From contig NZ_JARXYP010000002.1 of assembly GCF_029893805.1 (NCBI RefSeq), positions 7,130,001 to 7,194,000 of the forward strand: a DNA stretch of 64,000 bases, read 5' to 3'. Origin of the DNA: Streptomyces sp. SAI-135 (GTDB lineage: Bacteria > Actinomycetota > Actinomycetes > Streptomycetales > Streptomycetaceae). The notes under the pieces were generated by a model that made no database searches, was not told where the DNA came from, and saw nothing but the letters and a program-made list of their open reading frames with translations. Shown here one piece after another: positions 36,901 through 45,227 of the stretch (positions within the stretch are counted from its first letter, which is position 1; the number at the start of each line of letters is the position of its first letter). Position numbers and translations under genes: made by a program.

Positions 36901-38373
36901 ATGCCCGACCTGCCGACCCCCCAGGACGCCGCCGAGGCCGCGCTGTTCTCCGAGTGCTGGGATGCCGTGCTGTCGTACGCCGATCTGTGCACGGCCGGCT
37001 CCGCCGCCGCCACCGAACTGGCCACGGAGGCGTTCTCCCTGGGCATGCGTGAGGCCCGCGAGGCGGAGGCCGCGGTCCGCGGCGCCGGCCGCCGTCCGGC
37101 CCGGCTGCCCCGAATACCCCTGCTGCTCACCGCAGTTCGCGTCACCGCGGCGGACTGGGAGATGCAGGGCCTCGGCCACCGTCTCGACCCCGATCTGCGG
37201 TTGTGGCTCAACTCCGACAAGGCCGCCCGCTACACCGGCCCCCCGCTCCAGCGCCCCATCGCCCTGCGCGGACTGCGCGACCTTCAGGCGGCGGACGCCG
37301 AACTGCTGTGGCTGGCCGAGGTGGAGGCGCTGCCGCTGCCCGTGGTGGCCCGCCGGCTCGGCCTCGACCCGGCCACCGTGGGTGACGAACTCGCCCAGGT
37401 GCGCGGCCTGTTCCGGGACCGCAGCCACCGCAACCACCTCGACATGCCGATGGACGCGCAGTGCCGCAGCTACGCCCGGCTGCTGGACGCCGTCACCCGC
37501 TCCACCTCCGGTGAGACCCCGGAGGACCTCTCCCGCCATCTCGCGCGTTGCCAGCAGTGCGCCGAGGCGGCCGCCTGTCTTCGGCTGCACGGCGGCGGCC
37601 TGCCCGCGGCCCTCGCGGGCGGTGTGATCGGCTGGGGCGGACTCGCGTATCTGGAGCGCCGCCGCCGGGCCGCCGAGGTGCGCCTCGGTGCCGGGCGCCC
37701 GCCGGCGCTGGAGGGCGCGCCCCCGAACCCCGGCGCCCACAAGGCGAAGGTCGTGCGCAACGGACTGCTCGTGGCCGCCGTCCTGGTCTCCCTGCTCGCC
37801 CTCGCCGTCTCGATGATGCCCGGCGACGACATGGAGAGCGGCGCCGCCCAACCAGGTGTCTCCACCGAGGGCGAGCCGGTGGCCAACCCCACCTCGTCCG
37901 TCCCGGCCGCCACCTCACGGGCGCCGGGCTCGGCGGGCACCCCCACGGCGCCCACGGGGAACCCGTCGGAGTCCACGGCTGCGAAGAACTCCGACCCCGA
38001 ACCCCAGGGCACCTCCTCCGCAAGCGCCGAGGACCCGGGGCCCACCCGGAGCGTCACGCCGGCCTGCCGGGTCGAGTACTCCCTCGTCAACCAGTGGCCC
38101 GACGGCTTCCAGGCCGAGGTCACCGTCACCACCGCCGAGGCGCTCGACGACTGGCAGGTCACCTGGTCCTTCAAGGACGGCCAGAAGGTGACGCAGATGT
38201 GGGACGCGGACTTCAACCAGAGCGGCGCGAAGGTCACCGCGACCGCCGCCGACTACAACAAGTCGGTCCCCGCGGACGGTTCGCTCTCCTTCGGCTTCCT
38301 CGCCTCCTGGCAGAGCAGGAACGCCCCGGCGTACGGCTTCTCCCTCAACGGGCGGGAGTGCGTGAAGTCCTGA
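36901..38373 (+). CDS. Transmembrane regulator-like protein with extracellular CBM2 domain
   Basis: This 490-residue single-pass protein has a cytoplasmic part of about 280 residues. It contains a sigma-factor-like or HTH helix set (ALRGLRDLQAADAELLWLAE, LPLPVVARRLGLDPATVGDE) and an anti-sigma-type zinc-finger-like segment (SRHLARCQQCAEAAACLRLH, H-X3-C-X2-C). One membrane helix (NGLLVAAVLVSLLALAVSMM, about 282-301) is followed by a Ser/Thr/Pro linker of about 80 residues. The C-terminal domain (CRVEYSLVNQWPDGFQAEVT, DDWQVTWSFKDGQKVTQMWD, FGFLASWQSRNAPAYGFSLN, G-R-E-C) is a CBM2 with its two terminal Cys and exposed Trp residues. This resembles a sensor that binds cellulose or chitin outside the cell, comparable in principle to clostridial RsgI anti-sigma proteins, but no partner sigma gene is adjacent. 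Confidence 0.78.
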   Translation: MPDLPTPQDAAEAALFSECWDAVLSYADLCTAGSAAATELATEAFSLGMREAREAEAAVRGAGRRPARLPRIPLLLTAVRVTAADWEMQGLGHRLDPDLRLWLNSDKAARYTGPPLQRPIALRGLRDLQAADAELLWLAEVEALPLPVVARRLGLDPATVGDELAQVRGLFRDRSHRNHLDMPMDAQCRSYARLLDAVTRSTSGETPEDLSRHLARCQQCAEAAACLRLHGGGLPAALAGGVIGWGGLAYLERRRRAAEVRLGAGRPPALEGAPPNPGAHKAKVVRNGLLVAAVLVSLLALAVSMMPGDDMESGAAQPGVSTEGEPVANPTSSVPAATSRAPGSAGTPTAPTGNPSESTAAKNSDPEPQGTSSASAEDPGPTRSVTPACRVEYSLVNQWPDGFQAEVTVTTAEALDDWQVTWSFKDGQKVTQMWDADFNQSGAKVTATAADYNKSVPADGSLSFGFLASWQSRNAPAYGFSLNGRECVKS

Positions 38374-38419
38374 GGTGCACGCCCTGAGCGCAGGGGGCGG
38401 CGGGAGCATGCAACTCGTC

Positions 38420-39097
38420 CTACGGCGCCGCCCACAGCCCCCGCACATGACCGATGTGCCGGGTCATCACCTCGCGCACCGCCGGTTCGTCGCGGGCGAC
38501 CAGCGCGTCGAGGAGTTCGAGGTGCTCCTCGGCGGAGGCCAGCAGGCGGCCGGACTTGACCAGGGGCGTGAGGCCGTAGAGCCGCGACCGTTTGCGGAGG
38601 TCGCCGACCACCTGGACCAGGTGCGCGTTGCCCGCGAGCGCGAGCAGGCCGAGGTGGAAGCGGGTGTCGGCCTCGACGTACGCGATGAGGTCACCGGAGA
38701 CCGCCGCCTGGACGATCTCCCGGGCTGCCGGACGCAGCGCCTCCAGGGAGACCGGGTCGGCGGTCGAGGCCAGCTCCACGACGGTGGGGATCTCGATGAG
38801 CGAGCGGATGTGGGTGTACTCGTCGAGCTGCTCCTCGGAGACCGCGGTGACCCGGAACCCCTTGTTGGGGACGGTGTCGACCAGGCCCTCCTTGGCGAGG
38901 TCGAGCATGGCCTCGCGCACGGGCGTGGCCGACACACCGAAGCGGGCGGCGAGCGCGGGCGCCGAGTACACCTGCCCCGGGAGCAGCTCGCCCGCGATCA
39001 GCGCGGCCCGCAGGGCGTCGGCGACCCGCTCCCGGTAGCTGCTCTTCCTGCCGCCGAGGACGGGCAGGGCCGGGGTGCTGGATCGCTGGGCGGCCAT
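38420..39097 (-). CDS. GntR/FadR-family regulator of the hydroxyproline cluster
   Basis: This regulator of 225 residues has a winged helix (RVADALRAALIAGELLPGQV, YSAPALAARFGVSATPVREA) and a C-terminal all-helical FCD domain with metal/ligand residues in ADTRFHLGLLALAGN, ASAEEHLELLDAL and REVMTRHIGHVRGL. It follows the hydroxyproline genes, and its own promoter carries GTGCAATGTCAC (39116-39127), repeated exactly in inverted orientation before the lyase gene and nearly so before the oxidase gene. I therefore infer that it is the local repressor. I chose the ATG at 39097 because GGAG lies 9 bases upstream; the ATG at 39106 abuts that site. A close paralogue is encoded at 59878. Confidence 0.88.
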   Translation of the reverse strand: MAAQRSSTPALPVLGGRKSSYRERVADALRAALIAGELLPGQVYSAPALAARFGVSATPVREAMLDLAKEGLVDTVPNKGFRVTAVSEEQLDEYTHIRSLIEIPTVVELASTADPVSLEALRPAAREIVQAAVSGDLIAYVEADTRFHLGLLALAGNAHLVQVVGDLRKRSRLYGLTPLVKSGRLLASAEEHLELLDALVARDEPAVREVMTRHIGHVRGLWAAP

Positions 39098-39115
39098 GAG
39101 GGGCATCTCCTAGTG

Positions 39116-39127
39116 GTGCAATGTCAC
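39116..39127. promoter_or_regulatory. GntR operator copy 1 (GTGCAATGTCAC)
   Basis: It lies 19 bases upstream of the GntR start, between the GntR and epimerase genes. The exact inverse occurs at 41139-41150 and a 10/12 match at 44076-44087. The core TG..A.T.TCAC is compatible with FadR-group sites. It is probably autoregulatory. Confidence 0.6.
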
Positions 39128-39162
39128 GCGGCACCCGGCATTATCCTCGACCCGCACGGGGC

Positions 39163-40164
39163 TCACAGGACGAAGCCCGCCGGGAACGGATCGGTCGGGT
39201 CGAGCAGGTACTGGGCCGTGCCGGTGATCCATGCGCGCCCGGTGAAGCTGGGCAGCACGGCGGGGCGGCCCGCCACCTCGGTGGTGCCGAGGAGCCGGCC
39301 CGTGAACCGCGTCCCGATGAAGGACTCGTTCACGAACTCGGTGTGCAGCGGGAGTTCACCGCGCGCGTGCAACTGGGCCATGCGCGCACTGGTGCCGGTG
39401 CCGCAGGGGGAGCGGTCGAACCAGCCGGGATGGATGGCCATCGCGTGCCGGGAGCGTCGGGCGGTGGCGCCGGGTGCGAGCAGATGGACGTGGTGGCAGC
39501 CGCGGATGGACGGGTCCTGCGGATGGACCGGCTCCTCCTCGGCGTTGATCGCCGCCATCAGGGACAGCCCCGCCCGCAGGATGTCGTCCTTGCGGTCCCG
39601 GTCGAAGGGCAGCCCGAACTCCTCCAGCGGCAGGATGGCGTAGAAGTTGCCGCCGTACGCCAGGTCGTACGTCACCGTCCGCCCGTCGGCCAGTGCGATC
39701 CTCCGGTCCAGGGCGACGGAGAAGGACGGCACGTTCCGGAGCGTGACGTGCTGCGCCCTGCCGTCCTGCACCGCGACCTCGGCGACGACCAGCCCCGCCG
39801 GGGTGTCGAGCCGGATCGTGGTGACCGGCTCGACGACCTCGACCATCCCGGTCTCCACCAGCACGGTCGCCACCCCGATGGTGCCGTGTCCGCACATCGG
39901 CAGATAGCCCGAGACCTCGATGTAGACGACACCCCAGTCGCAGTCCGGGCGGGTCGGCGGCTGGAGGATCGCGCCGCTCATCGCCGAGTGCCCGCGCGGC
40001 TCGTTCATCAGGAGCTGCTTGACGTCGTCGCGGTGCTCACGGAACCACAGCCGCCGCTCGTTCATGGTCGCGCCGGGAATCGTGCCGATCCCGCCGGTGA
40101 CCACGCGGGTGGGCATGCCCTCGGTGTGCGAGTCGACGGCGTGCAGGACGAGTTTGCTGCGCAT
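39163..40164 (-). CDS. 4-hydroxyproline 2-epimerase (proline racemase family)
   Basis: This 333-residue enzyme inverts the alpha carbon of trans-4-hydroxy-L-proline to cis-4-hydroxy-D-proline, the first step of hydroxyproline breakdown. Both catalytic cysteines are present: GYLPMCGHGTIG and DRSPCGTGTSARMA. Having two Cys separates epimerases and racemases from the Ser/Thr-containing dehydratases of the family. HAVDSHTEGMPTRVVTGG, NEPRGHSAMSGAIL and NESFIGTRFTGRL are also typical. It is cotranscribed after the lyase gene (34-base gap) and followed by the GntR gene. An alternative is proline racemase, but the neighbours favour hydroxyproline. Confidence 0.9.
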   Translation of the reverse strand: MRSKLVLHAVDSHTEGMPTRVVTGGIGTIPGATMNERRLWFREHRDDVKQLLMNEPRGHSAMSGAILQPPTRPDCDWGVVYIEVSGYLPMCGHGTIGVATVLVETGMVEVVEPVTTIRLDTPAGLVVAEVAVQDGRAQHVTLRNVPSFSVALDRRIALADGRTVTYDLAYGGNFYAILPLEEFGLPFDRDRKDDILRAGLSLMAAINAEEEPVHPQDPSIRGCHHVHLLAPGATARRSRHAMAIHPGWFDRSPCGTGTSARMAQLHARGELPLHTEFVNESFIGTRFTGRLLGTTEVAGRPAVLPSFTGRAWITGTAQYLLDPTDPFPAGFVL

Positions 40165-40198
40165 GACGCTCCTGGTGCTCGAAGGGACGGTACGAGAC

Positions 40199-41095
40199 TC
40201 ACACGAGCCCGGCCGCGACCGCCTTCTCGGTGGCGGCCCGCACGACGGCCTCCTGCTCGGGCAGCAGCGGGACCCGCGGCGGACGGCACTTCCCGCCGGG
40301 CCGGCCCACGATGTCCATCGACAACTTGATCGCCTGCACGAACTCGACCTTGGAGTCCCAGCGCAGCAACGGGTGCAACTGCTCGTACAGCTTCTTCGCG
40401 GTGGCCAGGTCGCCGCTCACCGCGGCCCGGTACAGCTCGACCGACGACCTGGGCAGCGCGTTCGGGTAGCCGGCCACCCAGCCCTTGGCCCCGGCGAGCG
40501 CCAGCTCCAGCAGTACGTCGTCGGCGCCGATCAGCAGGTCGAGTTCCGGGGCGAGTTCGGCGAGCTGGTAGGCGCGCCGGACGTCACCGGAGAACTCCTT
40601 GACCGCCCGGATGAACCCCTCCGCGTGCAGCTTGGCCAGCAGCTCCGGCACCAGGTCGACCTTGGTGTCGACGGGGTTGTTGTACGCCACGACCGGCAGG
40701 CCCGCCTTCGCGACCTCGGCGTAGTGTGCGAGCACGGACCGCTCGTCGGCGCGGTAGGCGTTGGGCGGCAGCAGCATCACGGAGGCACAGCCCGCGTCGC
40801 GCGCCTGCTCGGCCCAGCGGCGGGACTCCGCCGAGCCGTACGCGGCGACTCCCGGCATCACCCGCTCACCGCCGATCGCCGCCACGGCCGTCTTCACGAC
40901 CTCGGCCCGCTCCTCGGGCGTCAGCACCTGGTACTCGCCCAGCGAGCCGTTCGGCACGACCCCGTCGCAGCCGTTCTCGACCAGCCAGGCGCAGTGCTCG
41001 GCGTACTGGTCGTGGCTCACGGACAGGTCGTCGTTCAGCGGCAGCGCGGTGGCGACGAGAACACCGCGCCAGGGGCGCAGGTCGGTGGTGGTCAT
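40199..41095 (-). CDS. DapA-family lyase, probable pyrroline-4-hydroxy-2-carboxylate deaminase
   Basis: This TIM-barrel enzyme of 298 residues belongs to the dihydrodipicolinate synthase family. The Schiff-base Lys is in the segment FIRAVKEFSGDVRRAY, the Tyr-containing motif is LPVVAYNNPVDTKVDL, and the substrate loop is CDGVVPNGSLGEYQVLTPEE. In hydroxyproline operons this family deaminates and dehydrates delta-1-pyrroline-4-hydroxy-2-carboxylate to 2-oxoglutarate semialdehyde. I chose the ATG at 41095, where GGAGAGGG lies 7 bases upstream, rather than one nine codons earlier. An exact inverse copy of the GntR operator lies 44 bases upstream. The function rests on context as well as family. 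Confidence 0.87.
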   Translation of the reverse strand: MTTTDLRPWRGVLVATALPLNDDLSVSHDQYAEHCAWLVENGCDGVVPNGSLGEYQVLTPEERAEVVKTAVAAIGGERVMPGVAAYGSAESRRWAEQARDAGCASVMLLPPNAYRADERSVLAHYAEVAKAGLPVVAYNNPVDTKVDLVPELLAKLHAEGFIRAVKEFSGDVRRAYQLAELAPELDLLIGADDVLLELALAGAKGWVAGYPNALPRSSVELYRAAVSGDLATAKKLYEQLHPLLRWDSKVEFVQAIKLSMDIVGRPGGKCRPPRVPLLPEQEAVVRAATEKAVAAGLV

Positions 41096-41138
41096 ACGGT
41101 TTCCCTCTCCTGGGGTGTTCATGGGGTGTTCATGAGGT

Positions 41139-41150
41139 GTGACATTGCAC
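41139..41150. promoter_or_regulatory. GntR operator copy 2 (GTGACATTGCAC)
   Basis: This is the exact reverse complement of the 12-mer at 39116-39127. It lies 44 bases before the lyase start, in the short gap between two operons of the hydroxyproline cluster. It is strong evidence that one regulator serves both places. Confidence 0.6.
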
Positions 41151-41182
41151 TGATCCCGGGGCCAGTGACGACCCTCTCCGGT

Positions 41183-42583
41183 CTACGCCGACTCCTCGCT
41201 CTCTCCGGCCCGCGCCAGCACGCCCAGCGGCACCGGCCGCGCGAACGGTCTGCGCCCCGCCGACTGCTCGCATCCGGCGATTCCGGCCACCCCGGGCCCG
41301 CACACCCGGCCCTGGCACCAGCCCATCCCGGCGCGCGTGAGCAGCTTCACGGTCCGCAGATCGCCGGCCCCCAGCTCCCGCACCGCCTCCCGCACCGCAC
41401 CGGCCGGCACCTCCTCGCAGCGGCACACCACGGTCTCGTCGGTGACCTGTTCGGCCCAGTGCGCGGGCGGCGCGTACACGGAGTCGACGGCGGCGAAGAA
41501 GGCCCGCAGCCGCTCCCGGGTCCGCGCGGCGGCCGCCCACGAGGCCGGGTCCGGCGTCCGCCCGGCCAGCCGTGCCGCGATCGACCGCCCGGCGATGTGC
41601 CCCTCGGCGAGCGAGAGGGCGGAGCCGCCGATGCCGGTGGTCTCGCCCGCCGCCCACACGCCCGGCACGTCGGTGCGCTGCTCGTCGTCGACGTGCACGG
41701 CGGTCCCGTCGACGCGGCAGCCCAGCGCGTCGGCGAGGTCGGTGTGCGGCAGCATGCCGTGGCCCACGGCGAGGGTGTCGCAGTCGAGGCGCCGACGGGT
41801 GTCCGGGCGCACCCGTCCGTTCCGGTCGAGGGCCGCGACCGTCACCGCCTCCAGCCGCTCGGCGCCGTGCGCCGCCACGACGGTGTGGTGGAGGAACGTG
41901 CGCACCCGGTGCCGCAGCAACCGGCCCGCGTACCCGGCGCCTTCAACCACCTTGTCCGGTCGGGCCGCCAGCGCCCGGGACCGCCGTACGAACGCCGCCG
42001 GGTCGGCCGAGTCCACCAGCGCGGCCACCGTCGCGCCCGCCGCGGCGAGCCCGGTGGCGACGGGCAGCAGCAGCGGCCCGGTCCCGGCGACGACGGCGGT
42101 GCGGCCCGGCAGCACGAGTCCGCCCTTGAGCATGGCCTGCGCCCCGCCCGCGGTGACCACGCCGGGCAGGGTCCAGCCGGGGAAGGGCAGCACCTTCTCG
42201 TAGCCCCCGGTGGCGAGGAGGACGGCGTCGGCGTGCACCTCGGCCGCCTCGGCCTGCTCGGGGCCGGTGAGGGCGTGCACGGTGAGCCGGGCGGCGCCCC
42301 GGCGCTCCACGAACCAGACGTGATGGTCCGTCAAGTGCCGTACGGTGCCCGCCCGTACGTGGGTGCGGAGCCTGTCCCGGAGCCGCTCCCAGGTCCGCCA
42401 CTGATGGTGCAGGGCCTGCGGGCGGCGGGCCCCGAGCCCCGGTGCGGGCTGCCGGTAGAACTGCCCGCCCGCCTCCGGCGCCGAGTCGATCAGTGTGACG
42501 CGGATGCCGCGGGCGGCCGCCGCGAGGGTGGCGGCGAGTCCGGCCGGGCCCGCGCCGATCACCGCCAGGCTGGGTTCACTCAT
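41183..42583 (-). CDS. D-hydroxyproline dehydrogenase, NAD/FAD-binding subunit (HcnB/SoxA-like)
   Basis: This 466-residue flavoprotein subunit has an N-terminal FAD motif SLAVIGAGPAGLAATLAAAA, a second dinucleotide fold (TAVVAGTGPLLLPVATGLAA), and WAAGETTGIGGSALSLAEGH. A C-terminal BFD-type [2Fe-2S] segment follows, with CRCEEVPAGAVREAV and then GMGWCQGRVCGPGV. Such subunits form complexes with a DadA-like oxidase and a small ferredoxin, both encoded just upstream, to pass electrons from cis-4-hydroxy-D-proline to the respiratory chain. Its ATG overlaps the ferredoxin gene stop by 8 bases. I chose it over an in-frame ATG about 12 codons earlier, which lies inside the neighbour. Confidence 0.87.
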   Translation of the reverse strand: MSEPSLAVIGAGPAGLAATLAAAARGIRVTLIDSAPEAGGQFYRQPAPGLGARRPQALHHQWRTWERLRDRLRTHVRAGTVRHLTDHHVWFVERRGAARLTVHALTGPEQAEAAEVHADAVLLATGGYEKVLPFPGWTLPGVVTAGGAQAMLKGGLVLPGRTAVVAGTGPLLLPVATGLAAAGATVAALVDSADPAAFVRRSRALAARPDKVVEGAGYAGRLLRHRVRTFLHHTVVAAHGAERLEAVTVAALDRNGRVRPDTRRRLDCDTLAVGHGMLPHTDLADALGCRVDGTAVHVDDEQRTDVPGVWAAGETTGIGGSALSLAEGHIAGRSIAARLAGRTPDPASWAAAARTRERLRAFFAAVDSVYAPPAHWAEQVTDETVVCRCEEVPAGAVREAVRELGAGDLRTVKLLTRAGMGWCQGRVCGPGVAGIAGCEQSAGRRPFARPVPLGVLARAGESEESA

Positions 42584-42875
42584 CGTGGCCCGTCCCCTCC
42601 TGGGTGCGGATCGCGTCACCCGGCCGCAGGGGCACCAGGCAAGCGCGTTGGTTCGGGCGGTCGTTGACGGTCACCAGGCAGTCGAAGCAGACGCCGATGC
42701 CGCAGAAGATCCCCCGCGGGCGGCCCTCGCCCCGGGTGGTGCGCCAGGAGGTGACCCCCGCCGTCCACAGGGCGGCGGCGACGGTCTGGCCGGGCAGGGC
42801 CTCGACCTCCCGCCCGTCGAGCGTGACGGTGAAGGCGGGGCCGGGCTCGGCGCGCACCAGGTCCAGCGGATTCAC
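42576..42875 (-). CDS. [2Fe-2S] ferredoxin-like small subunit (HcnA/SoxA-N type)
   Basis: This 99-residue protein has the Fer2_4 fold: FTVTLDGREVEALPGQTVAA, GRPRGIFCGIGVCFDCLVTV, RPNQRACLVPLRPGDAIRT. The cluster cysteines C-G-I-G-V-C-F-D-C and the later Cys in RACLVP match the plant-type ferredoxin pattern. It overlaps the previous gene by 4 bases (GTGA) and the next by 8, so the three subunits are translationally coupled. The role is electron transfer inside the hydroxyproline dehydrogenase complex. Confidence 0.88.
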   Translation of the reverse strand: MNPLDLVRAEPGPAFTVTLDGREVEALPGQTVAAALWTAGVTSWRTTRGEGRPRGIFCGIGVCFDCLVTVNDRPNQRACLVPLRPGDAIRTQEGTGHDE

Positions 42876-44071
42876 GAGGCCTCCCGGGAGCCGGGCGAGG
42901 TGGCGGGCGAGGTGGCGGGTGAAGAGCCGGAGGTGTCGAAACGGTCGGGCCGGAAGGGCGCGAGATCCAGGGCAGGGGCCTGCCCGGTCAGCACCTGGGC
43001 GATCAACTGCCCCGTCCCGGTGGACAGTCCGATGCCCGCGCCCTCGTGGCCGCACGCGTGAAGCAGCCCCGGCACCCGCGGGTCGGGCCCGATCGCGGGC
43101 AGGTGATCGGGCATGTACGGCCGGAAGCCGAGATAGGCCCGCATCGCGTGCACCCGCTCCAGGAACGGGAACAGCCGGGTCGCGCCCGCCGCCAGCGCCC
43201 GCAGCGCGGGAAGCGACAACGAGCGGTCGAAGCCGACCCGTTCGCGGGTCGCGCCGATCAGGACGGGCCCCGCGGCCGTCCCCTCGACCACCGGCGAGGT
43301 CTGCAGGGCCGCCGAGTCGCTGGCCACGTCGGCCACGTAGTCGGCGGCGTACACCTTGTGGCGGACCAGGCGGGGGAGCGGCTCGGTGACGAGGACGAAG
43401 CCGCGCCGCGGAAGCACGGGCAGGTCCGCTCCCGCCAGCGCGGCCAGCTCACCGCCCCAGGTCCCGGCGGCGTTGACGACGTGCGGCGCGTGGATCTCCC
43501 CCCGGCCGGTCCGCACCCCGCGGACGGCACCGCCGGCCCCGAGCAGCACCTCGGTCACCGCCGCACCGGTGAACAGCCGGGCGCCCGAGGCCCGTAGGAG
43601 ACGGGCGGCGGCGAGCGTCGGCATGACCTGCGCGTCCTGGGGATACAGCACGCCGCCCGCGAGCCCGGGGGCCAGGTGGGGCTCCAGTTCCCGCAGGCGG
43701 TCCGCGTCCACCCGCTCCGCCTCGACACCCGCGGCCCGCTGTCCGGTCGCGAGCTTCTCCAGGGCCTCAAGGCCGTCGGGGCCGGCGGCGACGACCACGC
43801 CGCCCTTGAGCTCGTACTCGATCGCGCCGCCGACCTCCTCCGCCAGGTCCGCCCACAACCGGCCGGACAGCAGGGCGAGTCCGAGCTCGGGGCCGGGCTC
43901 CTTGTCGGAGACCAGGAGATTGCCCTCACCGGCGCCGGTGGTGCCGCCGGCCACCGGGCCGCGGTCGACGACGATCACGTCGAGACCCGCCCGGGCGGCG
44001 TACAGGGCACAGGCCGCGCCCACCATCCCGGCGCCGACGACCACGACATCGCAGGTCAGTCGCTTGCTCAC
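42872..44071 (-). CDS. D-hydroxyproline dehydrogenase, DadA-like FAD subunit
   Basis: This 399-residue DAO-family oxidoreductase has the FAD motif CDVVVVGAGMVGAACALYAA, DRGPVAGGTTGAGEGNLLVS, HVVNAAGTWGGELAALAGAD and RAYLGFRPYMPDHLPAIGPD. A closing GHEGAGIGLSTGTGQLIAQV completes the substrate/FAD domain. It would oxidise cis-4-hydroxy-D-proline to the pyrroline. Start is a GTG; a GntR-like operator lies only 4 bases before it, where it could block translation initiation or mark a leaderless transcript. It is the first gene of the dehydrogenase operon. The C-terminus ends with a short SSPATSPATSPGS tail. Confidence 0.88.
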   Translation of the reverse strand: MSKRLTCDVVVVGAGMVGAACALYAARAGLDVIVVDRGPVAGGTTGAGEGNLLVSDKEPGPELGLALLSGRLWADLAEEVGGAIEYELKGGVVVAAGPDGLEALEKLATGQRAAGVEAERVDADRLRELEPHLAPGLAGGVLYPQDAQVMPTLAAARLLRASGARLFTGAAVTEVLLGAGGAVRGVRTGRGEIHAPHVVNAAGTWGGELAALAGADLPVLPRRGFVLVTEPLPRLVRHKVYAADYVADVASDSAALQTSPVVEGTAAGPVLIGATRERVGFDRSLSLPALRALAAGATRLFPFLERVHAMRAYLGFRPYMPDHLPAIGPDPRVPGLLHACGHEGAGIGLSTGTGQLIAQVLTGQAPALDLAPFRPDRFDTSGSSPATSPATSPGSREAS

Positions 44072-44075
44072 GTCA

Positions 44076-44087
44076 GTACTATGTCAC
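44076..44087. promoter_or_regulatory. GntR operator copy 3 (GTACTATGTCAC)
   Basis: It matches the 12-mer GTGCAATGTCAC at 10 of 12 positions and keeps the ATGTCAC half exactly. It lies immediately before the start of the dehydrogenase operon, inside its promoter or transcription start. Confidence 0.5.
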
Positions 44088-44176
44088 ATGGCGCACAGGG
44101 CGGGAACACCCCGACGGCCGATGGCCGCCGCCGGGCCCGCGGGCGTGGCCCCGGACGGGCGGTTCCCGTCAGCCCG

Positions 44177-44989
44177 TCAGTCGACCTCACCCGGGTCGGC
44201 GGACGGGGTCCGGCCCGCCTGGACGTCCTTCAGCCGGGCCGTGCCCAGCTTCACCGCCTGCTCGGTGCTGTCGCCGTCCACTCCGTCGAGGCCGCCGTTG
44301 GTGAGGGTGATGGCGTCCGTGCCCACCCGCACGGCCGCGACGTCGAGGGTGAGCGTGGCGGGCTCGCCGCCCGAGGTGCCCCGGACCGTGACCCGCAGCC
44401 CCTGACGGGCGTCGCCCTCCTTGGGCAGGGACCGCTCGGTCACCTGGACCGTGCGCTCGGCCCCGGAGTCGTCCGTCACCGTGAACTGGTCGCACTTGAC
44501 CGGCAGGCTCTTCAGCCAGGAGAAGGAGCTGTCCAGCCCCGCCCTGTCGTAGGCGGCCACCTGGTACAGCAGCCGGGACGCACCCTCCTCGAAGCCGGTG
44601 AGCGCGGACGCCCCGGACGGCTTGCCCAGGAGATCGTCGCCGTAGAGCCGGTCGAGAAGCTTCTGGCAGTCGGCGGCGTCCGCCTTGCCGGTGATGAAGT
44701 CGGCGACGTCCACCTTGCCGACCAGCAGGCTGTCGCGCCAGGTGGCCGCGTTCTTGACCTGGCTCCAGTCGTCCTCCAGATCCGCCTCGGTCACCAGCGC
44801 GGCCCGCGCCCCGGCCGGGGTGAGCGCGGCCGGGGACGCCTGGGCGAGCGGCGAGGAGGAGATCTCCGTGGTGTCCGCGCGGCCCCGCCCGCTGTCGTCG
44901 CCGTCCGAACACGCGGATGTCGTCAACAGGACACCGGCGGCCAGGGCCGGAGCGAGGAGGCGCAGGGGGCGGGAGGGGCGCTGGGTCAT
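44177..44989 (-). CDS. Putative secreted lipoprotein of unknown function
   Basis: This protein of 270 residues has a lipobox at LLTTSACSDGDD, so it is exported and lipid-anchored. A short Ser/Ala linker leads to a mature domain with ARAALVTEADLEDDWSQVKN, ADCQKLLDRLYGDDLLGKPS, ADRAGLDSSFSW-like YDRAGLDSSFSWLKSLPVKC and TLTLDVAAVRVGTDAITLTN. This resembles the PknH-like or other sensor-like extracellular domains of actinomycete lipoproteins, with paired Cys, but I cannot name a family with certainty. The ATG at 44989 has AGGAGA upstream. It is separated from the hydroxyproline operon by 105 bases and is probably independent. Confidence 0.7.
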   Translation of the reverse strand: MTQRPSRPLRLLAPALAAGVLLTTSACSDGDDSGRGRADTTEISSSPLAQASPAALTPAGARAALVTEADLEDDWSQVKNAATWRDSLLVGKVDVADFITGKADAADCQKLLDRLYGDDLLGKPSGASALTGFEEGASRLLYQVAAYDRAGLDSSFSWLKSLPVKCDQFTVTDDSGAERTVQVTERSLPKEGDARQGLRVTVRGTSGGEPATLTLDVAAVRVGTDAITLTNGGLDGVDGDSTEQAVKLGTARLKDVQAGRTPSADPGEVD

Positions 44990-45227
44990 CACGGGCTCTC
45001 CTGGAGATGGGGGGTCGCCTCCCATGCCACAACCGCATCTCCCGGACGACCAGCGCACCCGGGCTGTTCGAGTGAGGCGAGTGGGGCGGGCGGGCGCAGG
45101 GCCCGCGCTCCGGGGACCGGAAAACCCATGGCGCCCCCGACGCGCGTGCCTCTACAGTGAGGGCACTTCGCACGGCGGCTCACGGCTGCCGTGCCCCACG
45201 AGCGAGGAATGAGGGAGGTGTCGACCG

